A DNA stretch of 64,000 bases from Blastocatellia bacterium UBA7656 (lineage in GTDB: Bacteria > Acidobacteriota > Blastocatellia > UBA7656), in contig DLHY01000047.1 of the NCBI GenBank assembly GCA_002483445.1, positions 75,366 to 139,365 of the forward strand. The letters are read 5' to 3'. How positions within the stretch are numbered: the stretch's first letter is position 1; every line of letters begins with the position of its first letter. The notes under the pieces were generated by a model, which was given only the letters and a program-made list of their open reading frames with translations, did not search any database and was not told where the DNA came from. Positions 16,987 to 24,651 of this stretch are shown here, in pieces. A program made the translations under genes and the position numbers.

Positions 16987-17613
16987 ATGGAGTTGCCTGC
17001 TCAAAAGCAAGATTGGGTCTTGACGCGCGAATCGCTCGACCGTTTGCTCAATCAACTCGATTCGGATCGCGACCGCGCCGCCGAAAAGTATGAACAGATT
17101 CGACAGCGGCTTATGAAGCTGTTCAGATGGCGCGGCTGTCTGGCTTTCGAGGAATATACGGACAGAACGATTGATCGGGTCGCGCGCCGCCTTGCCGAGG
17201 GCGCTGAAATTCAGACCGCAAGCCCGTATACACTTTTCTACGGCGTGGCGATGAATATCCTGAAAGAACACTGGCGAAAATTCGAACAGGAATCAGCGGC
17301 CCTCGACCGCATGTCTCAATCGCAACACTCCCCCCAGGACCCGGAGGAGGTAAGAGCAGATGAAGAGGAAAGAAAGGAAAAGGAAGCGCGCGTTTATTGC
17401 CTTCGTCATTGCCTCAGTCAGCTTTCTTCTGAAAATGTTTTGCTGATCAAAAAGTATTACGCCGAAGGAGACGTGCTTGATAAGGAGCAGCGAAAACAGA
17501 TTGCCGCAGGGCTTGGGATTTCAGTCAACGCCCTTCGAGTGCGAGCCTTTCGGATCAGAGGCGAAGTTGAACGATGCGTTGACGCTTGCCTCAAGCCGCT
17601 GCGATCAGGATGA
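16987..17613 (+). CDS. ECF-like RNA polymerase sigma factor
   Basis: This protein of about 208 residues has a helical N-terminal region that fits sigma region 2 (LFYGVAMNILKEHWRKF). A Glu/Arg-rich linker follows, then a region-4 helix-turn-helix (QRKQIAAGLGISVNALRVRAFRIRG). Such factors direct RNA polymerase to a small regulon and are held by a membrane anti-sigma protein. The upstream in-frame codons (LPYFCLLPL) come from the simple-repeat arm, so the ATG at 16987 is chosen. The next gene encodes a single-span protein that fits an anti-sigma factor. A motif shared with two later genes begins four bases after the stop codon. Confidence 0.85.
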   Translation: MELPAQKQDWVLTRESLDRLLNQLDSDRDRAAEKYEQIRQRLMKLFRWRGCLAFEEYTDRTIDRVARRLAEGAEIQTASPYTLFYGVAMNILKEHWRKFEQESAALDRMSQSQHSPQDPEEVRADEEERKEKEARVYCLRHCLSQLSSENVLLIKKYYAEGDVLDKEQRKQIAAGLGISVNALRVRAFRIRGEVERCVDACLKPLRSG

Positions 17614-17616
17614 AAC

Positions 17617-17639
17617 AGTTTTTCGTTTTTCGACATTAA
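17617..17639 (+). promoter_or_regulatory. Shared motif AGTTTTTC-N7-GACATTAA, copy 1 (before anti-sigma gene)
   Basis: AGTTTTTC at 17617-17624 and GACATTAA at 17632-17639 recur upstream of the next two genes (18930 and 20149). The copy lies right after the sigma-factor stop and about 240 nt before the anti-sigma start, with a structured element inserted between. A promoter or operator for this cluster's sigma factor is a plausible reading. Confidence 0.55.
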
Positions 17640-17680
17640 GTTGACAGGGGGACGAAAGGAACAAGTAAAAGGGCAATAAT

Positions 17681-17852
17681 TACTCAGCCGCTTTCGTCCC
17701 GTAGGGACGGTTGATTTTAGGCAGGTTCTTTAGAGCCTGCTCTACCAGGCAACATTCAATCGTCGCGCGAGCGACGAGGAGGATCAAACTGGCCTACGAC
17801 CCGGCCTTGAAAGACCGGGCTAAAGTCAATGCGCTGCTAACGCGGCTGAGTA
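17681..17852. repeat. 172-nt structured element with perfect 11-nt terminal inverted repeats
   Basis: TACTCAGCCGC (17681-17691) is the exact complement of 17842-17852. Inside are several self-complementary stretches: CGTCCC-GTA-GGGACG, a 9-bp stem with GCAGG/CCTGC arms, GTCGC-GCGA-GCGAC and CCCGG...CCGGG. The layout resembles a closed multi-stem RNA or a miniature inverted-repeat element. I saw no coding sequence and no clear target duplication. Confidence 0.75.
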
Positions 17853-17879
17853 GTCACTTTTTACTTTTGCTTTATCTGT

Positions 17880-18857
17880 ATGAACGATAATGCAACAAGC
17901 GAAGACATCCTGATTCGATACCTGCTCGGTCAGCTATCGGAAGAGGAACAGTCTCAGGTTGAAGAACGCTTCATCGGCGACAGCGAGTATTACGAGCAGC
18001 TTCTGATGACCGAAGACGAATTGCGATGCGCTTATGCGCGGGGGACGCTCGCTCCTGCCGAACGCGAACGGTTCGAGAAGCGTTTCCTGATCTACGCTGA
18101 CGAGCGAAAAAAAGTCGAAGCGGCCAGAGCGATGATAAACGAGCTTTCGAGCATCGCGGTCGAAGAGCGTACTGAAGCTGTGATTGCTAGCAGTGAAAAA
18201 AGGAACTGGCGTGAGAGGTTGATGGCTATTGCAGACCTCAGAAGTTCAGCCAGACGTTTTGCGATGGCTGCCGCTGTTGTCGCCCTCCTCCTCGCATTCG
18301 CGTGGATGGTTACGGAAACCTCGCGACTGCGCAGACAGGTATCGCAGATGGAATCGCGACGGACGACTCGCGAGCAGGAAGTCGAGCAGCAGTCCGCCGA
18401 GCAGCAATCCCGCGTCGAACAACTCAACCGGGAACTCGAAGAAGAGCGCAATCGTCGCGCCCGGTTGGAGCAGGAGATTACGCAACTGCGCGAGCAGTCG
18501 CCTGCTGATGACACGACGCGGCCTTCCATCATTTCGCTGATACTTGCGCCAAGTAGAGTCCGCGGCGGCGGCGAGACAAAGAAATTAACCATCAGTGATG
18601 ACTCGGCTCAGGTGCGGCTTCTGCTCAACGTCGGCGAGAGCGCGCACAGAAGTTATCAGGCTGTGATTCTCAACTCCGACGGCGCTCAGGTGTGGAGTCG
18701 TCGGGGCTTGCGCGTCAGTCAAAAAGTTGTAGTCGTGACAGTCCCCGCGCGATTGCTGACCGAAGACGATTACGAAATCAACCTCAAAGGGCTTGCCGAT
18801 AGCGGTGAACTCCAACGCGTCGGCGACTATTACTTCACCGCCATTAAGACAAAGTAA
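17880..18857 (+). CDS. Single-span membrane protein, probable anti-sigma factor
   Basis: The 325-residue protein has an acidic helical N-terminus (ILIRYLLGQLSEEEQSQVEERF and a second helix near 50-70) like anti-sigma and zinc-less regulator domains. One membrane span follows at about 122-142 (FAMAAAVVALLLAFAWMV). Then comes a Glu/Gln/Arg-rich coiled coil (about 145-205) and a C-terminal extracytoplasmic beta domain (QVRLLLNVGESAHRSYQAVI). Position directly after the sigma gene and this topology support an anti-sigma role: N-terminus binding sigma in the cytoplasm, C-terminus sensing outside. I did not see a zinc-binding HxxxCxxC motif. The long leader holds the shared motif and the 172-nt structured element. 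Confidence 0.75.
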   Translation: MNDNATSEDILIRYLLGQLSEEEQSQVEERFIGDSEYYEQLLMTEDELRCAYARGTLAPAERERFEKRFLIYADERKKVEAARAMINELSSIAVEERTEAVIASSEKRNWRERLMAIADLRSSARRFAMAAAVVALLLAFAWMVTETSRLRRQVSQMESRRTTREQEVEQQSAEQQSRVEQLNRELEEERNRRARLEQEITQLREQSPADDTTRPSIISLILAPSRVRGGGETKKLTISDDSAQVRLLLNVGESAHRSYQAVILNSDGAQVWSRRGLRVSQKVVVVTVPARLLTEDDYEINLKGLADSGELQRVGDYYFTAIKTK

Positions 18858-18914
18858 AAGGAAAAAGGAAAAGCTTTCCCCCTTTTTGCCTTTTACCTTT
18901 TGCCTTTTGCCTTT
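18851..18914. repeat. A-rich/T-rich heptamer repeat hairpin after the anti-sigma gene
   Basis: AAAGTAAAAGGAAAAAGG (from 18851) faces CCTTTTTGCCTTTTACC and further CCTTTTG units up to 18914. The turn lies at AAAGCTTT. It overlaps the anti-sigma stop codon and could act as a terminator. It is a member of the simple-repeat class seen at several gene ends. Confidence 0.7.
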
Positions 18915-18929
18915 CTTTACCGCTGTAAT

Positions 18930-18952
18930 AGTTTTTCGGAACCTGACATTAA
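18930..18952 (+). promoter_or_regulatory. Shared motif AGTTTTTC-N7-GACATTAA, copy 2
   Basis: AGTTTTTC (18930-18937) and GACATTAA (18945-18952) match copies 1 and 3. Similarity to copy 3 extends over about 38 nt, from TGTAATAG to AAACCCATGT. It lies about 185 nt before the secreted protein at 19137. Confidence 0.65.
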
Positions 18953-19136
18953 ACCCATGTAATGCAGGCCGGGACCTTGCGCGGGTCTCGGCTTATAGCC
19001 GTGCTTCGCTCTGAAGCTGTGAGCGAAAGCGTTCATTGACAACCAGTCGGAAAAACGCATCGCCGCTGCCTCCGAGACCGCGTTGGCGCGATGCAATCAA
19101 TCTCAAAACACATTTCTGAATGAAGGAGTAAACATA

Positions 19137-20090
19137 ATGAGAAAACAGATTCGAATGACGGAGATTTCAGCAGAGAAAAAATATTACGAAGAAGATGGAA
19201 AAATGAAAACGCAAAGGTTTTCGGGATTGGGTCTCATACTGGGCCTGATTCTACTTGCCACCGCCAGTCCCGCCAGCGCGCAGGTGAGAGACCTCTTCAA
19301 CAACACGAACATCGACGGCGTAAGTAACGGGCCGACGAGAGGCCCGCAGTTCACACTCAACGCCCCGGCCCGTATCACTCAGATCGTTACCTATCACTGG
19401 AACTTCCAGCGAGGCGCAAGGCCGGGAGCCATTGCCCTGCGCAACCAGAACGGACAGATATTCGGGCCGTTCGCAGCGCGCGGGACTTCGGGACAGAGCG
19501 GAGCTAGCAACGTCAACTGGGTGGCTGATATCAACGTGACCATCCCGGCTGGCTCTTACACTGTTCTCGACTCCGATCCGGCGACGTGGTCGAACAATGC
19601 GCGGTCGGGATTTCGAGGGTTTGCCGTCGTGCGTGGCTCGCTGCTTTCCCAGACACCCTCCGCGCCAGCAGATCGTGGATCGAATAATCCTGACTCGTGT
19701 TCGCTGCTCATCCCCGCTGCCTCGATGCCAGGCGTTGCGCCAAATCTGCTTCAGCAAAGTGTCTCTGATGGGATAGGCGGGCCTGACACGGATGACTGGT
19801 ACTGCATAAATGTGACAGGGCCGAACGGCTCGCAGCAATCACGCGGCCTCACCTTCGTGCTGTCGGGGTTCGCTGGCAATGTTCAGATGGAGTTGCGGGC
19901 TTATGATCAGATCAGGCCGCCCTTCGGGGATACGATCCAGCCGCGTCAACTCATCGCCACCGCAGGGCCGCAGGGAGGGACGCGAAAGTCGATCACTGCC
20001 GGCCTGTCTCCTGGCAACTATCTGGTTCGCATCAGGTGGACAGGTGCGCCAACCAGTTACGCGCTCACTATCTCCACACCTTCCCGCTGA
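19137..20090 (+). CDS. Secreted protein with C-terminal PPC-like beta domain
   Basis: AAGGAG before the ATG at 19137 decides this start. A 22-residue charged N-terminal stretch then precedes a signal-like segment (GLGLILGLILLATASPASAQ), so export begins later than usual. An alternative ATG at 19203 would start directly at MKTQRFSG. The mature part has a beta-sandwich-like first half (RGPQFTLNAPARITQIVTYHWNF) and a second half resembling prepeptidase C-terminal domains (DDWYCINVTG, LSPGNYLVRIRW). No catalytic motif is seen. The shared upstream motif suggests it belongs to the adjacent sigma factor's regulon. Function unknown. Confidence 0.8.
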   Translation: MRKQIRMTEISAEKKYYEEDGKMKTQRFSGLGLILGLILLATASPASAQVRDLFNNTNIDGVSNGPTRGPQFTLNAPARITQIVTYHWNFQRGARPGAIALRNQNGQIFGPFAARGTSGQSGASNVNWVADINVTIPAGSYTVLDSDPATWSNNARSGFRGFAVVRGSLLSQTPSAPADRGSNNPDSCSLLIPAASMPGVAPNLLQQSVSDGIGGPDTDDWYCINVTGPNGSQQSRGLTFVLSGFAGNVQMELRAYDQIRPPFGDTIQPRQLIATAGPQGGTRKSITAGLSPGNYLVRIRWTGAPTSYALTISTPSR

Positions 20091-20099
20091 TCAGATCGG

Positions 20100-20129
20100 G
20101 TCGGCTCTCGCCGTTTGGTGAGAGCCGAC
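20100..20129 (+). terminator. Strong hairpin after the secreted protein gene
   Basis: A 13-bp stem (20100-20112 with 20117-20129, two G-U type pairings allowed) closes on a GTTT loop, ten bases after the stop codon at 20090. The following tract is only modestly T-rich. It separates the upstream gene from copy 3 of the shared motif and so isolates the next transcript. Confidence 0.6.
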
Positions 20130-20148
20130 CACTGACCATCTTTGTAAT

Positions 20149-20170
20149 AGTTTTTCAGAACCGACATTAA
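20149..20170 (+). promoter_or_regulatory. Shared motif AGTTTTTC-N6-GACATTAA, copy 3
   Basis: AGTTTTTC (20149-20156) and GACATTAA (20163-20170), with a one-base shorter spacer than the other copies. The flanks TGTAATAG and AAACCCATGTG match copy 2. It lies about 125 nt before the delta-60 repeat protein. Confidence 0.65.
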
Positions 20171-20293
20171 ACCCATGTGAGCAGATCGAAGGCGATGGGC
20201 GAGCGTAAAAGTACGGCTTCGCTACTGCCTTCGATTCAGGATTCCGATTTACCTTGTGCGCAACAATCTCTCAGTCAATAAAGGATATCTGAA

Positions 20294-22393
20294 ATGAAAA
20301 GCAAGGCCAGAGGTTCTGTTCATAATTACATTATCGAGTCGAGTAGATCAAAATCCTGTTCCGCGCGCTCACGCTCGATTGCGCGAGTGTTGCTCGTGTT
20401 GCTCTTCTTCTCGATGCTGCTGCCTGCTCCCAGTTCAATCGTGCCGAACCGTGTGCTGGCTGACGCCGGCGACCCGGTTCCGGGCTTCGGCACAAACGGC
20501 GTCGTTTTTACAGACTTCGCCGGAGGCAATGACTCGGCTAATGCGATCACCGCCACCCGGTTCGGCAAGATCATCGCCGCAGGGTCGGCCACAATCCCCG
20601 GCAAAGGTACTGACTTCGCGCTTGCCTGTTACGACGAGAATGGAATTCTCGACCCGTCATTCGGCCAGGGAGGCAAAGTGACGGTTGACTTCTTCGGCGC
20701 AAACGATGGGGCGAGGGGTGTCGCCGTCCAGCTTGATGGAAAGATCGTCGCCTCAGGGGTTGCGACCAACGGCAGCGAGAGACAGTTTGCAATAGTCCGT
20801 TTCAACCCTGACGGCACGCTCGATACGACATTCGATCAGGACGGCAAAGTTGTTTTGGATCTCGGTTCTACTTCGGAAGCTTTCAAGGTGGAATTGCAGG
20901 CGGATAACAAAATTGTGGCGGTTGGCGATTCAAGGCCGCAAACCAGCCTGGATTTCACCATTGTTCGACTCAATGCGTCGGACGGGTCGCCTGATAACTC
21001 ATTCGGCAATAACGGAGTCGTAAGAGTCGATTTCGGTTTTACCGACCGCGCGATTGATCTGGCGATTGATGAAAGGAATATTTTTGTTTGTGGATTTGTC
21101 GTCAAGAGCCAGACCGATTCGGACATGGGCATCGCTCGACTCAACATCGCGAACGGCAGTTTGAATAACGCCTTCGACGGCGATGGAAAGTTCACGGCAG
21201 ATCATTCCGGCGGGCGGGACGGTGCGCAGTCCATCATAATTCAAGAGCCTACCCCTCCGGTGAATGAACGGCATTTACTCGTTGGCGGGTTCGCAACACC
21301 TCAAATAGGCACCGCACCCGATAACTGGGTGTTAGAGTTAGATCCTACCGCCCGCATCGGATCCCGCTACAATCAAGGCAGAGAGACTTCAGATTTTAAG
21401 GGCGGCAATGACCAGATTTTTGATTTGATTGATCAACCTGATGGCGACATCGTTGGCATCGGGTGGGCTGGCGACGGGGCGAATTTCGACCTGGGTATAA
21501 CCAAGTGGGATCGTAATGGCCGGCTGGATTCAAGCTGGGGGGTGCAAGGCAAGTACACGCTTGATACCGCTTCAGGCGGAAATAACGTGGCATTTGACGC
21601 CGTGCTGTATGAAGACACGATCATCACCGCCGGAGTAGGTCTCAACCCCTCTACAGGAAACGACGACTTCATCCTCACCCGGCATGAGAACGAGAAGTTT
21701 GCCGAGCTAACCAAACGGGCTCCTGCTACCCCGGTAGTGAGGGGAGATATAATCACTTACACCTTCGAGATAAAGAATCTTACAAACAATGAGCTATCGC
21801 TCGATGTGATAGACCGACTGCCAGATGGCATCAGTTTTGATCAGTCCCTGAATCCTGATTGGCGTGATCTTTTCCCTGGTAGTGAGCTTTTAGGGAACGC
21901 TCCACGAAGGCAGCTTTCCGTGCCGGGTGGCCAGACCGTCATCATCGGTTTGCGAGTTCGTGCTGACCAGTCCGGCATCCTCAAAAACAAGGCTAACCTT
22001 CTGCTGCCTGATCCTGATGATCCTCAACAGCGCTTCGGTCCTCCCGCATTTCTCGGTTCCTCCGAGGTGGAATCTGAAGTGAAGGAGCCGGGCATCGGCG
22101 GTGCTGTGATCCAAGGTAAGAAGCTATTAGTCTTCGGTAGTTTTGGTAATTCATCGGTCGCAAATCCATCAGGCTCAATCGAGACGAGCGATATCGAGCC
22201 GCAAGCCAGTTGTCCCGAGATACTCATCGAGGGCGAGGAGCAGAAGACCAAACGCGATCCCGACAACCCGACGACCACGCTGATAGCCAAAAAGGGCGGC
22301 AAGAAAATAGCTCGCGGTCAGACCGTAAGGATAAGGGTGCGATTGTGCAGCGGCATCGAGACTGCCGACTTTATCTACACGCGGCCACAGTGA
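20294..22393 (+). CDS. Secreted delta-60 repeat propeller protein with DUF11-like domain
   Basis: The 699-residue protein has an N-terminal basic region and a hydrophobic segment (SIARVLLVLLFFSMLLPAPS) acting as signal or anchor. About seven repeats of the delta-60 type follow (GGKVTVDFFGANDGARGVAV, DGKIVASGVATNGSERQFAI, RFNPDGTLDTTFDQDGK), forming a propeller-like array over about 55-460. A DUF11-like Ig-fold domain comes next (TYTFEIKNLTNNELSLDVID), then a Lys-rich C-terminal beta domain. Such proteins are extracellular or surface-bound with no known enzyme activity. The upstream copy of the shared motif links it to the preceding sigma/anti-sigma genes. Confidence 0.9.
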   Translation: MKSKARGSVHNYIIESSRSKSCSARSRSIARVLLVLLFFSMLLPAPSSIVPNRVLADAGDPVPGFGTNGVVFTDFAGGNDSANAITATRFGKIIAAGSATIPGKGTDFALACYDENGILDPSFGQGGKVTVDFFGANDGARGVAVQLDGKIVASGVATNGSERQFAIVRFNPDGTLDTTFDQDGKVVLDLGSTSEAFKVELQADNKIVAVGDSRPQTSLDFTIVRLNASDGSPDNSFGNNGVVRVDFGFTDRAIDLAIDERNIFVCGFVVKSQTDSDMGIARLNIANGSLNNAFDGDGKFTADHSGGRDGAQSIIIQEPTPPVNERHLLVGGFATPQIGTAPDNWVLELDPTARIGSRYNQGRETSDFKGGNDQIFDLIDQPDGDIVGIGWAGDGANFDLGITKWDRNGRLDSSWGVQGKYTLDTASGGNNVAFDAVLYEDTIITAGVGLNPSTGNDDFILTRHENEKFAELTKRAPATPVVRGDIITYTFEIKNLTNNELSLDVIDRLPDGISFDQSLNPDWRDLFPGSELLGNAPRRQLSVPGGQTVIIGLRVRADQSGILKNKANLLLPDPDDPQQRFGPPAFLGSSEVESEVKEPGIGGAVIQGKKLLVFGSFGNSSVANPSGSIETSDIEPQASCPEILIEGEEQKTKRDPDNPTTTLIAKKGGKKIARGQTVRIRVRLCSGIETADFIYTRPQ

Positions 22394-22435
22394 TTGAAAT
22401 TTTCAGGAAGGAGATTAGCGCGCGACTGACAACGA

Positions 22436-23194
22436 TTAACCTCGACCTGTTTTCCTGCGCGCCTTAGGGCGGGCTTTGCTCGCCGAGGTGAATTTCACCT
22501 GACAACGGCTCTGACTCACTTTGATGGCCTGCTTGGCGCTTTTGTAGCCATGCCTTCGCGGGTCGGCTTCGAAGTGAACGGGATCGGCCAGCCCGTATCG
22601 CCACGCGAATCCGTTCTTTCGCATGATCTGAACTATTTTTCTTCCGCGCGGAGTCAATCGCTTCGCGCCTCGCCGCCCCACTGCGACGCCCGCGATATCG
22701 ACGGCGAATCCGGCTTCGTGAAGAGATGTTCCCGGAGCTTTGGCGCGATAGAGTCCGGGATGCTGAATGCGACACTTGGCGCTGTTCGAACAGCGATGCA
22801 GGGACGCCTGCTTTGCAGACGATCTCCACGCGCTTGTTACTGCCGGACGGATGCCCGCTTTTTTCATATCGCGGAAGGCGGCATTGAGATTTTTCTGAAT
22901 CGCCGGATCGACATAACCTCTGGGATGACAGGGAACGCTCACAGTTTTCTTTCGACTCTTCGCCGCCTTGCCGCTCTTTTTCGCGACAGAGTCTTTTTTG
23001 CAGTTGCAGGGCCGCGAAGCGGAAGGCTTCTTGCGCGTGTCAGCAGCCGCTTCTGCCAACAGGCAGCAAGCCATCGCGATGGCGAAGATCATAAGCACGT
23101 TTTTCACGCGAAGAACCGGTGGCATAAGCGGATCGCTTCCTGAAATCTGATTTGTTCCTGACGCTAAAAGGGAGCTATCTGACAGGGCTTTCAT
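22436..23194 (-). CDS. D-alanyl-D-alanine carboxypeptidase-like M15 peptidase (VanY type)
   Basis: The C-terminal domain carries the M15 zinc motifs: SLHEAGFAVDI (His and Asp ligands) and DPVHFEADP (third His and catalytic acid). A substrate-side motif TSAWRSSAKQ precedes them. Family members trim peptidoglycan stem peptides outside the cytoplasm. The N-terminus holds a signal-like segment (VLMIFAIAMACCLLAEAAAD) after about 30 residues; an internal ATG at 23125, preceded by AGGAAG, would put it in the usual place and is a good alternative start. A Lys/Ser-rich linker with Cys residues precedes the domain, and the C-terminus is very basic, which may aid cell-wall binding. Confidence 0.88.
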   Translation of the reverse strand: MKALSDSSLLASGTNQISGSDPLMPPVLRVKNVLMIFAIAMACCLLAEAAADTRKKPSASRPCNCKKDSVAKKSGKAAKSRKKTVSVPCHPRGYVDPAIQKNLNAAFRDMKKAGIRPAVTSAWRSSAKQASLHRCSNSAKCRIQHPGLYRAKAPGTSLHEAGFAVDIAGVAVGRRGAKRLTPRGRKIVQIMRKNGFAWRYGLADPVHFEADPRRHGYKSAKQAIKVSQSRCQVKFTSASKARPKARRKTGRG

Positions 23195-23291
23195 GGTTGA
23201 ACCGGAAATCTGAAATTATCCTTTCCGGCAATCCTCGATGAGTATAGACCACGCGCGGCAATTTGCGAAGCCTTCAGCGGTGGTCAGTGGA

Positions 23292-23365
23292 GGTTACAGG
23301 GAACAGGTTACAGGTGACAGCCCGGAGATTTCCCTCCTGTCCCCTGTAACCTGTTCCCTGTAACC
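23292..23365. repeat. Inverted simple repeats, ACAGG-type units
   Basis: Bases 23292-23320 and the complement of 23337-23365 match at 28 of 29 positions (units such as GGTTACAGG and GAACAGG). A 16-nt loop separates them, and TTCTGAC repeats follow. The element lies between two minus-strand genes and is well placed to end the transcript of the upstream nuclease gene. Confidence 0.8.
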
Positions 23366-23390
23366 TTCCGACTTCTGACTTCTGACTTTT

Positions 23391-24311
23391 CTAGGGCGCT
23401 TTCAAAACGGTCGAAGCGTAGCAGCGACCGCAGGGGGTATGGCCGCTCGCTTTAGCCTGCGAGAGCGGGAGCGCGGATTTCTTTTTGCCCAAAGTTTCGC
23501 ATTCCTGTTTGTGATAGAGTTTGTCCGTCCCCGATATGAAAACCATCGGCTCGGATGCGGAGGCGGTCGAGAGCGCAGGAATATTCGGCCCGATGTCGGA
23601 CGGCGCGAGCGGAGAGCTTTTCTTTGACTTTTCGATTGGCGAAGAATCGGATTTTTTTTCTGAATCGTCTTTAGCCAGTTTGCCTGAGCTATCTCCATTG
23701 CCCCATATCCCCTGCATCGAGCGCATGGCCTCTCTTTCGGCTGCGCGAAACTCTTCTTCGAGCCTGAACGGCTCGCCTATGCGCAGGAAAGCGTACCCCT
23801 GTTTGAGCAGTTCGAGATTGAGCAGCGATCCATCCTTCAAGTAAACGTAGGCGAGAGTTCTGCCTGCGGCGTCTTTGTTTTGCCGCGCGGAATAAGCCTG
23901 GTCCATCTCGATGCGCACGCTTTGAGAAGATAGAAGTTTCTCGACGAATGCGAAAGTATTTTTTCCCTGCTCCGCATACTGAGGTTTTTCATCAGGCGTA
24001 TCGATGCCAATCAGTCTAACCTGTCCTATATCTTCCGCTTCGATTATGTCGCCGCGAATGATTTTCGTGACCGCATGAAATTCAGTTGTCGCTTCAGATT
24101 GCCGTGTGCGTGCGGCCGTCTCGACATTGATCTCAGTCTCGGCTGGTTTTTGGAAGTATCTCGCTGTAGCAAACCCGGCGGTGAATCCGGCTATCAGGGC
24201 GATGATCGTATAGAGGATCGCCTGTCGGCGGTCGACGCCCACCTGCCAGCGTTCAGGCAGCGGAGCGGGAGCGGGTTTATTTGGTTGCTTGAAGGATAAC
24301 AACTTGCTCAT
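23391..24311 (-). CDS. Membrane-anchored staphylococcal-nuclease-like protein with Cys/His tail
   Basis: From the ATG at 24311 (AGGA upstream) the protein has one membrane span at about 30-52 (ILYTIIALIAGFTAGFATA). A thermonuclease (SNase) fold follows with VRLIGIDTPDEKP, the Arg/Glu region RIEMDQAY and GRTLAYVYLKDGSLLNLELL. An acidic/serine-rich linker leads to a C-terminal module with the spacing YHKQECETLG...HTPCGRCYAS. That tail resembles the small metal-binding module often joined to SNase domains in exported nucleases. The likely activity is calcium-dependent cleavage of DNA or RNA at the cell surface. Activity depends on residues I cannot fully align by eye. Confidence 0.87.
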   Translation of the reverse strand: MSKLLSFKQPNKPAPAPLPERWQVGVDRRQAILYTIIALIAGFTAGFATARYFQKPAETEINVETAARTRQSEATTEFHAVTKIIRGDIIEAEDIGQVRLIGIDTPDEKPQYAEQGKNTFAFVEKLLSSQSVRIEMDQAYSARQNKDAAGRTLAYVYLKDGSLLNLELLKQGYAFLRIGEPFRLEEEFRAAEREAMRSMQGIWGNGDSSGKLAKDDSEKKSDSSPIEKSKKSSPLAPSDIGPNIPALSTASASEPMVFISGTDKLYHKQECETLGKKKSALPLSQAKASGHTPCGRCYASTVLKAP

Positions 24312-24457
24312 CTGAACATCCTGTTGATTGGGAGCGGGGCTGATTTGGGGCTGCCGGAATTGTCGCACTCCGACGGGAGCGAGTCAATGCAGTTTGCAGT
24401 CGTCCGAAAAAAGTCGTTTTTTCCTAGAAAAAAAGGCGATTTTTTCAAAGATTCCGG

Positions 24458-24486
24458 TTGAAAGTTTGAAGTTAGTATAGTAATCT
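24458..24486 (+). promoter_or_regulatory. Candidate sigma-70-type promoter upstream of the HU gene
   Basis: TTGAAA (24458-24463), a 17-nt spacer and TAATCT (24481-24486) fit a housekeeping promoter reading toward HU. Two A6/T6 hairpin-like tracts lie just upstream (about 24407-24446). Transcripts starting here would first meet the hairpin at 24501. Confidence 0.45.
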
Positions 24487-24500
24487 TCTGCCTCGCAGAT

Positions 24501-24556
24501 AACCCCTCTGTTTTGCTGATCCACAGGGAGCGGCGAAACAGGGGTTTCTTTTTTAG
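24501..24556 (+). terminator. Intrinsic terminator in the leader of the HU gene
   Basis: AACCCC (24501) pairs with GGGGTT (24541-24546), and TGTTTTGC pairs with GCGAAACA after a 2-nt bulge. TTCTTTTTT follows immediately. Its position between a candidate promoter and the HU start, with no plus-strand gene before it, suggests an attenuator or the end of a short RNA of about 60 nt. Confidence 0.65.
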
Positions 24557-24651
24557 GCGATTGCGCGCTGATTCGGACTTCAGTTTGCCTCTCGCTTCCA
24601 TTGCGGGTTTCCTGCGTAAGCAGAGATCAAATCATTTAAGGAGAAAAAAGA

